A DNA stretch of 64,000 nucleotides from the NCBI RefSeq assembly GCF_019890615.1, contig NZ_JAINVZ010000017.1:62001-126000 (forward strand), written 5' to 3'. Below, piece by piece: positions 34,839 to 42,603 of the stretch. The number at the start of each line of letters is the position of its first letter. Position 1 is the first letter of the stretch. Below the pieces are notes generated by a model, which ran no database searches, had not been told where the DNA came from, and saw only the letters and a program-made list of their open reading frames with translations. The position numbers were made by a program, and so were the translations under genes. Source of the stretch: Streptantibioticus parmotrematis (GTDB lineage: Bacteria > Actinomycetota > Actinomycetes > Streptomycetales > Streptomycetaceae).

Positions 34839-35360
34839 TCACTTCAGCGACAGCGACGCCCACACCGTCTTGCCCGAGCGGTCCGGGGCCGTCCAGCCCC
34901 AGGTGTCGCTGAGCGAGTCGATGACGTGCAGTCCACGGCCCGACTCGGCCAGGTAGTCGGGGTCCTTGCGGACCGGCGCGGTGCTGCTCGGGTCGGAGAC
35001 CGCGCACAGCACGCCCGCGCCCCGGCGCAGCAGGCCGAGCCAGATACGGCCGGGTGCCGGCACGCCGGCCTGGGCGCAGGGCAGCCCGTAGCGCAACGCG
35101 TTGCTCAGCAGCTCGGAGACGATGACGGCGACGTCGTCCACGAGGGGCTGCATGCCCCAGCCGGTGAGCGTCGAGCGGGTGAACCGCCGTGCGTGGCACG
35201 GCGCTTGGAGCTCGCCCTCCAGACCGCAGGCGGCGAATCCGGTCGGGCCGGGCTCGCCGCTGTCCGCGGGCAGCGCGTTGAGCGCGGCCAACGCCAGCCA
35301 GTGCCTGCCTGATCCGTGCTGTGCGGGGTCAGCCGGTGAGCTGACCGGATGCGTTGTCAT
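34839..35360 (-). CDS. HATPase-type regulator of a whiJ-like trio
   Basis: A GHKL-type ATP-binding protein of about 173 residues with N-box VIVSELLSNALRYG, AVSDPS (G1-like) and ESGRGLHVIDSL (G2). It resembles the small ATPases that sit beside DUF397 and XRE genes in the many whiJ/abaA-like loci of Streptomyces; here DUF397 and XRE lie divergently next to it. The ATG at 35360 (or GTG 35363) is preceded by GGAGAAC. Two TCTCCGCGGAG(A/G) palindromes cover the region just upstream. Likely role: regulation of development or antibiotic production. Confidence 0.86.
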   Translation of the reverse strand: MTTHPVSSPADPAQHGSGRHWLALAALNALPADSGEPGPTGFAACGLEGELQAPCHARRFTRSTLTGWGMQPLVDDVAVIVSELLSNALRYGLPCAQAGVPAPGRIWLGLLRRGAGVLCAVSDPSSTAPVRKDPDYLAESGRGLHVIDSLSDTWGWTAPDRSGKTVWASLSLK

Positions 35361-35365
35361 CACGT

Positions 35366-35400
35366 TCTCCGCGGAGGCCCCACGGAAGTCTCCGCGGAGA
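35366..35400. promoter_or_regulatory. Paired palindromes TCTCCGCGGAGG and TCTCCGCGGAGA
   Basis: Two 12-bp near-identical palindromes, 35366-35377 and 35389-35400, spaced 23 bp start to start (about two helical turns). The first covers the ribosome-binding site of the ATPase gene. This spacing suits a pair of dimers on one DNA face, so they are candidate operators. Confidence 0.5.
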
Positions 35401-35466
35401 CCCTGGGGCAGTCGTCACGAACGGTTTCTCTGCCGAACCCCACTATTCCGCGCGCCCGGCTCCCCC

Positions 35467-35554
35467 TGCAAGCACATCTGCAATTACAGTCGGGCGTAAA
35501 CGCATCTGTAAGTGCATCGGTAAGCACACATGCAAGTACAGATGCACGTACACG
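35467..35554. repeat. Array of seven degenerate 12-bp repeats (iteron-like)
   Basis: Units of 12 bp at 35467, 35479, 35495, 35507, 35519, 35531 and 35543, with one 4-base interruption (35491-35494). Examples are TGCAAGCACATC, TGTAAGTGCATC, GGTAAGCACACA and TGCAAGTACAGA. The shared core is roughly KGYAAGYRCA. The stretch is clearly less GC rich than its surroundings. It lies between the divergent ATPase and DUF397 genes. A 16-bp palindrome TGATCG-TGCG-CGATCA follows at 35576-35591. Confidence 0.85.
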
Positions 35555-35622
35555 CAGAGTTGACGGGCTGTCAGCTGATCGTGCGCGATCACCGGAACCA
35601 CCACAGAAGGAGAGATCTGACG

Positions 35623-35868
35623 ATGCGGACGTACGACAACGGGGTGCCCGCCACCCGGATCGAGGACGCCGTGTGGACCAAGAGCCGGCGCAGCAACCCC
35701 AACGGCAACTGCGTGGAGATGGCCCCGCTGCCCGACGGCGGCTTCGCCGTGCGCAACTCCCGTCACCCCGAGGGGCCGGCGCTCGTCTATACGCGCGAGG
35801 AGATGGTGGCGTTCATCGGCGGCGCCAAGGACGGCGACTTCGACGCCATGGTGACGGGTGGTCAGTGA
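35623..35868 (+). CDS. DUF397-domain protein
   Basis: An 81-residue protein of the DUF397 family: VWTKSRRSNPNGNCVEMAPLPDG is its hallmark, followed by VAVRNSRHPEG-like FAVRNSRHPEGPALVYTREEM. In Streptomyces these small proteins accompany XRE/DUF5753 regulators (whiJ-like loci); the partner often works as an antitoxin-like or anti-regulator pair. The ATG at 35623 has GAAGGAGAG upstream. An XRE gene follows after 94 bp and an ATPase gene diverges upstream, making the complete trio. Confidence 0.93.
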   Translation: MRTYDNGVPATRIEDAVWTKSRRSNPNGNCVEMAPLPDGGFAVRNSRHPEGPALVYTREEMVAFIGGAKDGDFDAMVTGGQ

Positions 35869-35962
35869 CCCCGGTTCGGGGCACACCCGCACCAGATGAC
35901 TGTACGGGACGGGACCGTGGGTGCCAGACTGAGTGCTCGCCCAGCAACTCAGGGGAGCCGGA

Positions 35963-36874
35963 ATGACCGCCATGCCGCTGCCGAACAGCGAGCAGCCCAT
36001 GCGGCGCTACCTGGAGAATCCGGGCAGCGGCCCCACGGTCCTGCGGATCGTCCTGGGCAGCCAACTGCGCAGGCTCCGCAAGGAACGCGGCATCACGCCG
36101 GAGGACGCAGGCAAGGCGATCCGCGGTTCGCACGCGAAGATCAGCCGCCTGGAACTCGGCAAGGTCGGCCTGAAGGAGCGCGACGTCGCGGACCTGCTCA
36201 CGCTCTACGGCGTGGCCGACGAGACCGAGCGCGCCGACTACCTCGCCCTGGCCCGGCGCTCCCGGGTGCCGGGCTGGTGGCAGGGGTACGGCGACGTGAT
36301 GACCGACTGGTTCGAGACGTTGATCGGTCTGGAGGAGGCGACCGACTTCATCCGCACCTACGAGGTCCAGTTCGTCCCCGGCCTGTTGCAGACGGCGGAC
36401 TACGCCCGTGAGGTCATACTCCTCGGCCACCCGGACGACCCCGAGCGGCTGATCGAGCGCAGGGTCCAACTGCGCATGGAACGACAGAAGTTGCTGACCG
36501 GTCCGGACGCGCCGACGCTGTGGGCGGTGGTGGACGAGGCCGCCCTGCGCCGGGTGCCGGGCAGCGTCGCGGTGATGAGGGAGCAGCTGAGCCGCCTCCT
36601 GGAGGTCGCCGAGCTGCCCAACGTCATCCTCCAGGTGGCCCCGTTCGCCTCCGGCGGGCTGGCCGCGGCGGGTGGCCCGATCACCATCCTGCGCTTCCAG
36701 GAACCGCACCTGCCGGACGTCGTCTACCTCGAACAGCTCACCAGCGCGCTCTACCTCGACAACCCGGACGAGGTGGACGACTACATGGCGGTGATGGACC
36801 GCCTGTGCGCGACGGCCGAACCGCCGGACCGCACCGTGCCGTTCCTCAGGGAACTCCTGGCCGGGCTGGACTGA
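35963..36874 (+). CDS. XRE-family regulator with DUF5753 domain (whiJ-like)
   Basis: A 303-residue regulator with an N-terminal helix-turn-helix (LRRLRKERGITPEDAGKAIRGS then KISRLELGKVGL) and a DUF5753/Scr1-type domain: PGWWQGY, RTYEVQFVPGLLQTADYAREV, RRVQLRMERQKLL, and ending YLEQLTSALYLDNPDEVDDY. Partners of this type act with DUF397 proteins in developmental or antibiotic control. The ATG at 35963 follows GGGGAG; GTG 35933 is an upstream alternative. Its last 94 bp overlap the convergent GST-like gene. Confidence 0.93.
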   Translation: MTAMPLPNSEQPMRRYLENPGSGPTVLRIVLGSQLRRLRKERGITPEDAGKAIRGSHAKISRLELGKVGLKERDVADLLTLYGVADETERADYLALARRSRVPGWWQGYGDVMTDWFETLIGLEEATDFIRTYEVQFVPGLLQTADYAREVILLGHPDDPERLIERRVQLRMERQKLLTGPDAPTLWAVVDEAALRRVPGSVAVMREQLSRLLEVAELPNVILQVAPFASGGLAAAGGPITILRFQEPHLPDVVYLEQLTSALYLDNPDEVDDYMAVMDRLCATAEPPDRTVPFLRELLAGLD

Positions 36875-37632
36875 CGGTACGCGTCCGCGAACTCCGGGCG
36901 CGCCAGCATCCGCCGCACGTAGGCCGACAGGTGCCCGTGGCGTCCGTCCGGGGCGCCGACGCCCGGCTCCCACCCGTCCAAGTGGACCAGGGCCACCCAC
37001 AGATCGACGTCGGCGGCCGTCAACTCCGCACCCAGGGCGTACGGTTGGCCGCTCAGCTGCCGGTCGAGCGAGTCCAGCGCCGCGGCCCACCGCTCCGGCC
37101 GCTCCGGCGCCCGCGTGACCTCCTCGTCCAGGAACTCGCGGAAGGCGTCGATGCGGGCGGCGAGCGCTTCGGGACGCAACCGCACCGAGGCACGGGCACC
37201 GTGGGGACCGAGGCGTTCCGCCAGGTCGCGGAGGATGTCGGGGGTGTGGTTGCTCACGACCCGGCCGGTCCACCGGTCGCACAGCGCGGGCACGGTGAGC
37301 GGCCCCCGGTAGCGGTACCAGGTGGCGTCGTAGGCCCGGCGCAGCGCCGAGGCGGCCTCGCCCCCGCCCTCGCACGGGGACAGCGCGGTGGCGCCGACCG
37401 CGTCCTGGAGGCCCAGCAGCGCGAGGGTGATCGACACGCGCAGTGAGCGGGGGCAGTCCTGCTCCAGGTAGAGGTGGTAGCGGTGCGGAGCCGGGTAGAA
37501 GCCGCGCGCCCGCAGGTCGCCGATCCGGGCGCGGAACCGCTCGGGGGTCGCGCCTTCCGTCAAGGTGACTCCGGCCGGGGCGAGTTGGAGGTTGCGAGAC
37601 GGTGCCGAACAGCAGGGAACGGAACGGGACAT
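36781..37632 (-). CDS. Glutathionyl-hydroquinone-reductase-like (ECM4-type) glutathione transferase
   Basis: A 283-residue GST-fold protein. The N-terminal half has LYLEQDCPRSLRVSITLALLG with a Cys-Pro active site as in ECM4/omega-type GSTs, then RYRGPLTVPALCDRWTGRVVSNHTPDILRDL, matching the GS-hydroquinone-reductase pattern PVLWDKKTxxIVNNES. The C-terminal helical domain includes ELTAADVDLWVALVHLD. Streptomyces uses mycothiol, so the thiol may differ. The last 28 residues run antisense to the XRE gene and look non-conserved. ATG 37632 has GGAGAG upstream. A leader-peptide gene lies 242 bp upstream on the same strand. Confidence 0.82.
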   Translation of the reverse strand: MSRSVPCCSAPSRNLQLAPAGVTLTEGATPERFRARIGDLRARGFYPAPHRYHLYLEQDCPRSLRVSITLALLGLQDAVGATALSPCEGGGEAASALRRAYDATWYRYRGPLTVPALCDRWTGRVVSNHTPDILRDLAERLGPHGARASVRLRPEALAARIDAFREFLDEEVTRAPERPERWAAALDSLDRQLSGQPYALGAELTAADVDLWVALVHLDGWEPGVGAPDGRHGHLSAYVRRMLARPEFADAYRQSSPARSSLRNGTVRSGGSAVAHRRSITAM

Positions 37633-37736
37633 GACTCTCCAAGGGCGTGGTGGAAGCCTCCCGGCGACCCGCGTGGCGGACCTCGGCCACGGGACGGTGG
37701 AGGCGACGGAGCCGGAACGCCGTGACGCGCGATGGT

Positions 37737-37751
37737 AAGTGACGTCACGTC
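37737..37751. promoter_or_regulatory. Palindrome GTGACGTCAC upstream of the GST-like gene
   Basis: AAGTGACGTCACGTC (37737-37751), identical to the 15-mer at the protease start (32946-32960). Here it is noncoding and lies 105 bp before the GST-like gene, inside the leader of its transcript. It is the better operator candidate of the two. Confidence 0.45.
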
Positions 37752-37873
37752 AGGTGCGGTCGATCGACGGCACCTGGCATGGCGGCCCTCACGCCCGGAA
37801 GCGTGGACGCGTGCGGCGGCGCGGGCGGCGCTTGACGCGACGCCCGTGACACGGACGACGGATGACGGGCGGG

Positions 37874-37948
37874 TCAGCTCACGTCGTCGTAGGCGCTGCA
37901 CACCCGCAGCAGATCGATGTGCAACCTTCTGGTCAGGAGCCTGGACAT
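37874..37948 (-). CDS. Short leader peptide upstream of the GST-like gene
   Basis: A 24-residue reading frame, too short for most gene callers, encoding LLTRRLHIDLLRVCS and ending in AYDDVS. It closely fits the Streptomyces 'putative leader peptide' type (RR.HIDL.RV.SA, often with a Cys) that I recall upstream of sulfur and cysteine genes. GGAGGG lies about 10 bases before the ATG at 37948. Its stop is 242 bp upstream of the GST-like gene. It may sense cysteine or a tRNA level during translation and set readthrough; that mechanism is inferred. Confidence 0.75.
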   Translation of the reverse strand: MSRLLTRRLHIDLLRVCSAYDDVS

Positions 37949-38251
37949 CTCCACCGGTCCCTCCCACGGGCTCGCGGGGACGCGAGACCGCGCTTGCCCC
38001 GCCGCACCGGCGGGACCCGGTCGTCACCCGGGGTACCCCGTCGCGGTGGAAGGGTTGCCTGTCAGCGGGCCGGGGCCGGTGACCGCCGCCACGGGACCCC
38101 CGCGACGCCGGCGCTGACAATCATGACCGTGCCCACGAGTGTGACCGCGCCCTGTCGGGGCGTCAAGAAGCCTTCCGAGGGGCGGGACGACACCGGCCAC
38201 CGAGGTGTGCCGGACGGCGGCCGGGAGCGCGTGGTCAGCGGGGCGGGCGCA
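37949..38251. other. Divergent leader-peptide intergenic region, no gene seen
   Basis: About 300 bp between two short leader-peptide genes that point away from each other. Open frames exist on both strands but their composition looks like shadow coding, and none has a recognisable family. It should hold the promoter for the leftward leader and GST-like gene; I could not identify clear boxes for it. Confidence 0.4.
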
Positions 38252-38281
38252 TTGACATTCGTTCCGCGCCCTGCCTACGTT
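38252..38281 (+). promoter_or_regulatory. Strong sigma-70-like promoter of the sulfur island
   Basis: TTGACA (38252-38257) and TACGTT (38276-38281) with an 18-bp spacer, a near-consensus housekeeping promoter for Streptomyces. Transcription would start near 38288, a few bases before an ATG at 38298 and upstream of the leader peptide at 38334. It faces the ABC importer operon. Confidence 0.75.
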
Positions 38282-38333
38282 ACGGCCCACAACGGTCATG
38301 AGCAGTGAACGCGAGAGCGGACGGGTGACGGCG

Positions 38334-38477
38334 ATGGAGACAGGACCGGGAGCGACCGCACGGCGGCGCCACGGCCGGGTCTCGGCGCACCTCGTCGCCA
38401 ACCGCTGCGTCGACCTGCTGCGGGTCAGCAGCGCCCTGTGTACCGCCGCCGGACTCCCCGCCGCCCCGCGGCGCTGA
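38334..38477 (+). CDS. Leader peptide of the ABC/monooxygenase island
   Basis: A 47-residue frame containing ANRCVDLLRVSSALC, the same signature as the leftward leader (VDLLRVSSA) with two Cys. In-frame starts are ATG 38334, GTG 38325 and ATG 38298; none has an ideal ribosome-binding site, and the last would give a nearly leaderless mRNA from the promoter at 38252-38281. The C-terminus CTAAGLPAAPRR is longer than usual. It ends 398 bp before the first transporter gene, leaving space for a regulatory RNA structure. A cysteine- or sulfur-responsive attenuator is inferred. Confidence 0.72.
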   Translation: METGPGATARRRHGRVSAHLVANRCVDLLRVSSALCTAAGLPAAPRR

Positions 38478-38622
38478 CCTCCCGCACGGCACCGCTCGCG
38501 CGCTGAGGAGGCCCGGCCGCCCAGGCGGTGAGGTCCGCCCGCCCGGGCCCGTCCCACTCGTCCACGGCACCGGACCACGCCCGTTCGCCCGCCCCTGAGC
38601 GACCGGCTGCGTCTGCCGGCCC

Positions 38623-38681
38623 GTGATCAGTGGGCCGCGCCGCGATCACTGGGCACCGCCCGTGATCGGTGGGCTCCGCCC
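38623..38681. repeat. Three 19-20-bp tandem repeats in the mRNA leader
   Basis: Units at 38623-38641, 38642-38661 and 38662-38681, each starting G(T/C)GATC and containing GTGGGC or CTGGGC. They lie between the leader peptide and the first permease gene and may form alternative RNA structures. Confidence 0.8.
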
Positions 38682-38746
38682 GCGCCTTCCCCTCCCCCGC
38701 TCGTCCCGTGTTCCCGCACGAACCGCCGGGTGCGCCACCTCGGCGT

Positions 38747-38822
38747 ACGCGTCGGCCACGTCGGCGCACGCGTCGGCCGTCGTCGGCCCACGCGTCGGCC
38801 GTCGTCGGCCCACGCGTCGGCC
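38747..38822. repeat. Four ACGCGTCGGCC repeats, period 21-22 bp
   Basis: ACGCGTCGGCC occurs at 38747, 38768, 38790 and 38812. The two inner spacers (GTCGTCGGCCC) are identical. The array lies 54 bp before the first permease gene and occupies the end of the transcript leader. Spacers of about 10 bp are too short for CRISPR. Confidence 0.85.
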
Positions 38823-38875
38823 GCCGTCGGCGGCCCGGCCGGTTCCGCGCGAACGCCTTCCCCGGGAGCCTCCCC

Positions 38876-39871
38876 ATGACCGAACCCCTGACCACCGCCG
38901 CGCCACCCGGCGCGGTCTCGCAGGCCGATCCGGGCCCGCCGTCCCTCGTCGCCGTCCCCGCACCGCCGCGCCGCGTCCTGCCGAGGCGGCACCCCGGCCG
39001 CTGGATCACCACGGCCGTCGTCCTCGTACTGGTCGCGCAGGTGCTGCACGGCCTGGTGACCAACCGCTTCTTCGCGTGGGACCGCTTCGCCTACTGGTCG
39101 GTCCGCCCGGTCATTCTCGACGGCCTGCTCATCACGCTGGAGGTGACCGCGCTGGCCGCCGTGCTCGGGCTGCTCGGCGGCATCGCCCTCGCGCTGGCCC
39201 GGCTGTCCGCCAACCCTGTTCTGCGGGCGGCCAGTTGGACGTACGTCTGGCTGTTCCGCTCGGTGCCGCTGATCGTCGTGCTGCTGTTCCTGTACAACTT
39301 CAGCGCGCTGTACCACACCCTCAGCCTCGGCATCCCGTTCGGTCCGGCGTTCGTGCGGTTCGACGAGTCGCGGCTCGCCAGTGACCTGGTGATCGCGGTC
39401 GTCGGGCTGAGCCTCAACGAGGCCGCCTACGCCGCCAAGGTGGTGCGGGCCGGCATCCTGTCGGTGGACCAGGGCCAGCACGAGGCCGCAGCCGCGCTCG
39501 GCCTGCCGAAGGGCTACCAGTTCGGCCGGATCGTCTTCCCCCAGGCCCTGCGCGCCATCGTGCCGTCCTACGTCAACCAGTTGATCGGCCTGGTCAAAGG
39601 CACCTCGCTGGTCTTCTACGTCTCGCTGCTCGACCTGTTCGGGTCGGTGCAGAGCATGGGCAGCACCTACCCGGGCGACATCGTGCCGCTGCTGCTGGTC
39701 GCCACCGCCTGGTACGTGCTTCTCACCAGCGTCGTGTCCGTCGTCCAGTTCTACGTCGAACGCCACTTCTCGCGCGGCGCGTTGCGGACGCTGCCGCCCA
39801 CCCCGTTGCGGAAGGCCCGGGCGAACCTGCGTGCGCTGCGGGCCCGGATCGCCCGGGAGGCGGCGATATGA
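38876..39871 (+). CDS. Amino-acid-type ABC importer permease 1
   Basis: A 331-residue inner-membrane permease of the His/Glu/Gln/Cys (HAAT) type. After a polar 45-residue N-terminus, about six helices follow. Family motifs: [48 protein letters not shown] (the EAA loop that contacts the ATPase) and [18 protein letters not shown]. The ATG at 38876 has GGGAG upstream and the stop overlaps the ATPase start as ATGA. Expected substrate: a cystine, methionine or S-substituted cysteine-like compound, from the context of monooxygenases and leader peptide. Confidence 0.9.
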   Translation: MTEPLTTAAPPGAVSQADPGPPSLVAVPAPPRRVLPRRHPGRWITTAVVLVLVAQVLHGLVTNRFFAWDRFAYWSVRPVILDGLLITLEVTALAAVLGLLGGIALALARLSANPVLRAASWTYVWLFRSVPLIVVLLFLYNFSALYHTLSLGIPFGPAFVRFDESRLASDLVIAVVGLSLNEAAYAAKVVRAGILSVDQGQHEAAAALGLPKGYQFGRIVFPQALRAIVPSYVNQLIGLVKGTSLVFYVSLLDLFGSVQSMGSTYPGDIVPLLLVATAWYVLLTSVVSVVQFYVERHFSRGALRTLPPTPLRKARANLRALRARIAREAAI

Positions 39872-40653
39872 CCACGGTGACCGAGGAACGGGCGGCGGCC
39901 GGGGTCGAGGTACGCGACGTGCACAAGTGGTACGGGACCCACCACGTCCTCGACGGAGTCAGCCTGACCGTCCGGCCGGGAGAGGTGACCGCGGTCATCG
40001 GTCCCTCCGGCTCGGGCAAGTCCACGCTGCTGCGGGTGATCAACCACCTGGAGCGGCCGGAGAGCGGGCACGTCAGCGTCGGCGGGGAACTGGTCGGCGT
40101 GCGCCGCCACGGCGACCGGCTGAAGGAACTCGGCGAGCGGGCCCTGCTGACCCAGCGCGGCCGGATCGGCTTCGTCTTCCAGAACTTCAACCTCTTCCCG
40201 CACCTGACCGTGCTGGACAACGTGGCCGCCGCCCCGGTGGCCACCGGCAGGCTCCGCAAGCCCGCCGCCCGCGAACTGGCCCGCACCCTGCTCGGTCAGG
40301 TCGGGCTCGCCGACAAGTCCACCGCGTACCCACGGCAGTTGTCCGGCGGCCAGCAGCAGCGGGTGGCGATCGCCCGCGCTCTCGCGCTGCGGCCGGGCGT
40401 GATCCTCTTCGACGAGCCGACCTCAGCCCTCGACCCCGAACTCGTCGGCGAGGTGCTGGACGTCGTCAAGGACCTGGCCGGCAGCGGCACGACCCTGGTC
40501 ATCGTCACCCACGAGATCGGCTTCGCCCGCGAGGTCGCCGACCGCGTCGTCTTCCTCGACCGCGGCCGTGTCGTCGAACAGGGCACTCCCGCCCAGGTGT
40601 TGGACGACCCGCGCGAGGGCCGCACCCGCGAGTTCCTCAGCCGGGTGCTGTGA
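39868..40653 (+). CDS. Amino-acid ABC importer ATPase 1
   Basis: A 261-residue ATPase of the polar amino-acid uptake type. Walker [11 protein letters not shown]-loop [18 protein letters not shown], signature [15 protein letters not shown], Walker [17 protein letters not shown] and H-loop [13 protein letters not shown] are all intact. It pairs with the permease just upstream (ATGA overlap) and the binding protein downstream. The stop lies in an 18-bp repeat. Confidence 0.93.
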   Translation: MTTVTEERAAAGVEVRDVHKWYGTHHVLDGVSLTVRPGEVTAVIGPSGSGKSTLLRVINHLERPESGHVSVGGELVGVRRHGDRLKELGERALLTQRGRIGFVFQNFNLFPHLTVLDNVAAAPVATGRLRKPAARELARTLLGQVGLADKSTAYPRQLSGGQQQRVAIARALALRPGVILFDEPTSALDPELVGEVLDVVKDLAGSGTTLVIVTHEIGFAREVADRVVFLDRGRVVEQGTPAQVLDDPREGRTREFLSRVL

Positions 40654-40699
40654 CCGCGCCGGGTCCTGTGACCGCGCCACGTCCGGCGACCGCGCCGCC
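40648..40699. repeat. 18-bp stop-spanning tandem repeats after ATPase 1
   Basis: Units at 40648-40665 and 40666-40683, nearly identical (CTGTGACCGCGCC then variable), and a diverged third from 40684. The TGA stop of the ATPase gene at 40651-40653 lies in the first unit and TGA recurs in the second. Confidence 0.82.
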
Positions 40700-40754
40700 A
40701 CTCATCCTTCCCCGTCCTTTCCCTCCCGCTTCCGGCCCTGAACGAAGGACCACC

Positions 40755-41798
40755 ATGTCCAGCCGCACCACCGCCGCCAGATCCCTTCCGCGCCACCGCC
40801 TTCCGCGCCTGTTCGCGGTCGGCGCCGTCGTCGCCGGACTCGTCGCCGGGCTCGCCGCCTGCGGCGCCACCACCGCCGCGTCCGACAGCACCGCCGACAC
40901 CGCACCCGGCACGGTCACCGTCGGCGCGCTGTCCAACGGCGCCGCGCAGCAGGTGGCACTCAAGGTCCCCGAGGTGGCCTCCCTCCACGCCGAGCTGCCC
41001 AAGTCGGTAGCCGCAAGCGGCCAGTTGGTGATCGGCGTCGGCGCCCTGCCCGCAGGATTCCCGCCGCTGGCGTACGTCGGCAGCGACCAGAGGACCCTCG
41101 TCGGCTCGGAGCCGGACTTCGGCCGGCTGGTCGCCGCCGTCCTGGGCCTGAAGCCGGTGGTGCGTAATTCCACGTGGGACAACCTCTTCGTCGGCATCGA
41201 CAGCGGCAGGACCGACGTGGCGTTCTCCAACGTGACCGACACCGAGCAGCGCAAGGAGAAGTACGACTTCGCCTCCTACCGTCAGGACAACGTCGCGTTC
41301 GAGGTGCTCAAGGGCAACTCCTGGAACTTCGACGGCGATTACGAGAACCTCGCGGGCAAGACGGTCGCCGTGGGCTCGGGCACCAACCAGGAGAAGATCC
41401 TGCTGGCGTGGAAGGCGAAGCTGGCAGCTCAGGGCAAGTCGCTGACCGTCAAATACTTCCCCGACGACAACAGCACCTATCTGGCGCTGGCGGGCAGGCG
41501 CATCGACGCCTACTTCGGCCCCAACCCGGACGTCGCGTACCACGTCAGGCAGGACGCGAACACCACCAGCGCGACGCGCGACGCGGGCACGTACTCCGGC
41601 GCGGGTGCTTCACTCCAGGGCCTGATCGCCGCCACCACGAAGAAGGGCGACGGTCTCGTCAAGCCACTCGCGGATGCCATCAACTACCTGATCAAGAACG
41701 GTCAGTACGCGCGCTGGCTGGCCGCCTGGAACCTGTCGAACGAGGCCGTCACCACCTCGCGGGTCAACCCGCCGGGGCTGCCGCTCGGCGATTCCTGA
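40755..41798 (+). CDS. Amino-acid-type substrate-binding lipoprotein 1
   Basis: A 347-residue extracellular binding protein of SBP family 3. The N-terminus has a hydrophobic signal (LFAVGAVVAGLVAGLAACG) with the lipobox LAAC for lipid attachment. Typical family segments follow: VGSEPDFGRLVAAVLGLKP, IDSGRTDVAFSNVTDTEQR, KTVAVGSGTNQEKIL and AYFGPNPDVAYHV. ATG 40755 follows GAAGGA. Ligand is unknown; an organic sulfur compound is inferred. Confidence 0.9.
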   Translation: MSSRTTAARSLPRHRLPRLFAVGAVVAGLVAGLAACGATTAASDSTADTAPGTVTVGALSNGAAQQVALKVPEVASLHAELPKSVAASGQLVIGVGALPAGFPPLAYVGSDQRTLVGSEPDFGRLVAAVLGLKPVVRNSTWDNLFVGIDSGRTDVAFSNVTDTEQRKEKYDFASYRQDNVAFEVLKGNSWNFDGDYENLAGKTVAVGSGTNQEKILLAWKAKLAAQGKSLTVKYFPDDNSTYLALAGRRIDAYFGPNPDVAYHVRQDANTTSATRDAGTYSGAGASLQGLIAATTKKGDGLVKPLADAINYLIKNGQYARWLAAWNLSNEAVTTSRVNPPGLPLGDS

Positions 41799-41877
41799 CG
41801 CGGCCCTCCGCACCGCCCGGTACGTCCGGCCAGTCCCCGACCCGCCTCCTGAGACCCGTAGGGAGACCCGGCATCCC

Positions 41878-42603
41878 ATGTCCACCGCACTCGACACCCC
41901 AGGCCCGCACACTCCCGCGCTCCCCCACGTCCTCGACAACCCCGCGTGGGCCTCGCTGACCGGCGCGCACGCCCGTTTCGCCGAACGCGTCGGCCGGGCC
42001 GCCCGCTACCAGGCCGACGTCTCCCCCTTCATCGCGCTCGCCGACGCCCTCGACCCCGGCGCCTGGCACGACCTGGCGGCCCTCGCCGGTCCCGGGGCCG
42101 AGGTCGTCGTCCCCGGGGTGGCGACCCGGCCGCCGGGCTGGGAGCTGTCGCGCGGCATCGCGGGAGTGCAGCTCACCGGTGAGGACGTGACCGTCGAGGC
42201 GGCACCGCAGGCCGTGGTGCTCGGCCCGGCCGACGTGCCGGAGATCCTCGATCTGATCGCGCTGACCGAGCCCGGGCCATTCCTGCCACGCACCGTCGAA
42301 CTCGGGCGCTACCTCGGGATCCGGCACGACGGCCGCCTGGTCGCCATGGCCGGGGAGCGACTGCGGCCGCCGGGCTGGACGGAGATCAGCGCGGTGTGCA
42401 CCCACCCCGCGCACCGGGGCCGTGGCCTGGCCACCCGGTTGATCCGCGCGGTCGCCGCGGGCATCCGTGAGCGCGGGGAGCTGCCGTTCCTGCACACGGG
42501 CGCGGCCAACACGGGCGCCATCCGGCTCTACGAGTCGATGGGATTCATCCTGCGCCGCCGCACCACCTTCGACTTGGTGCGCGTCCCCGAGAGCCCCGGG
42601 TGA
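41878..42603 (+). CDS. GNAT-family N-acetyltransferase
   Basis: A 241-residue acetyltransferase. The acetyl-CoA-binding site is VCTHPAHRGRGLATRLI (Q/RxxGxG/A pattern), followed by PFLHTGAANTGAIRLYESMGF, a standard GNAT end. The N-terminal half (about 1-110) is less conserved. It lies between a binding-protein gene and a run of flavin monooxygenases. In Bacillus a GNAT enzyme (YtmI/SnaA) acetylates S-alkylcysteines before oxidation; by analogy this may be the first enzyme of that route here (inference). Confidence 0.88.
   Translation: MSTALDTPGPHTPALPHVLDNPAWASLTGAHARFAERVGRAARYQADVSPFIALADALDPGAWHDLAALAGPGAEVVVPGVATRPPGWELSRGIAGVQLTGEDVTVEAAPQAVVLGPADVPEILDLIALTEPGPFLPRTVELGRYLGIRHDGRLVAMAGERLRPPGWTEISAVCTHPAHRGRGLATRLIRAVAAGIRERGELPFLHTGAANTGAIRLYESMGFILRRRTTFDLVRVPESPG

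Noticed and set aside
37862-38308. 148-codon plus-strand frame in the divergent leader region
   Set aside because: No recognisable domain, overlaps the much better leader-peptide gene on the other strand and the promoter on its own strand.
38747-38822. Regular ACGCGTCGGCC repeats considered as a CRISPR array
   Set aside because: Repeats are 11 bp, spacers about 10 bp and two of them identical, with no cas genes.
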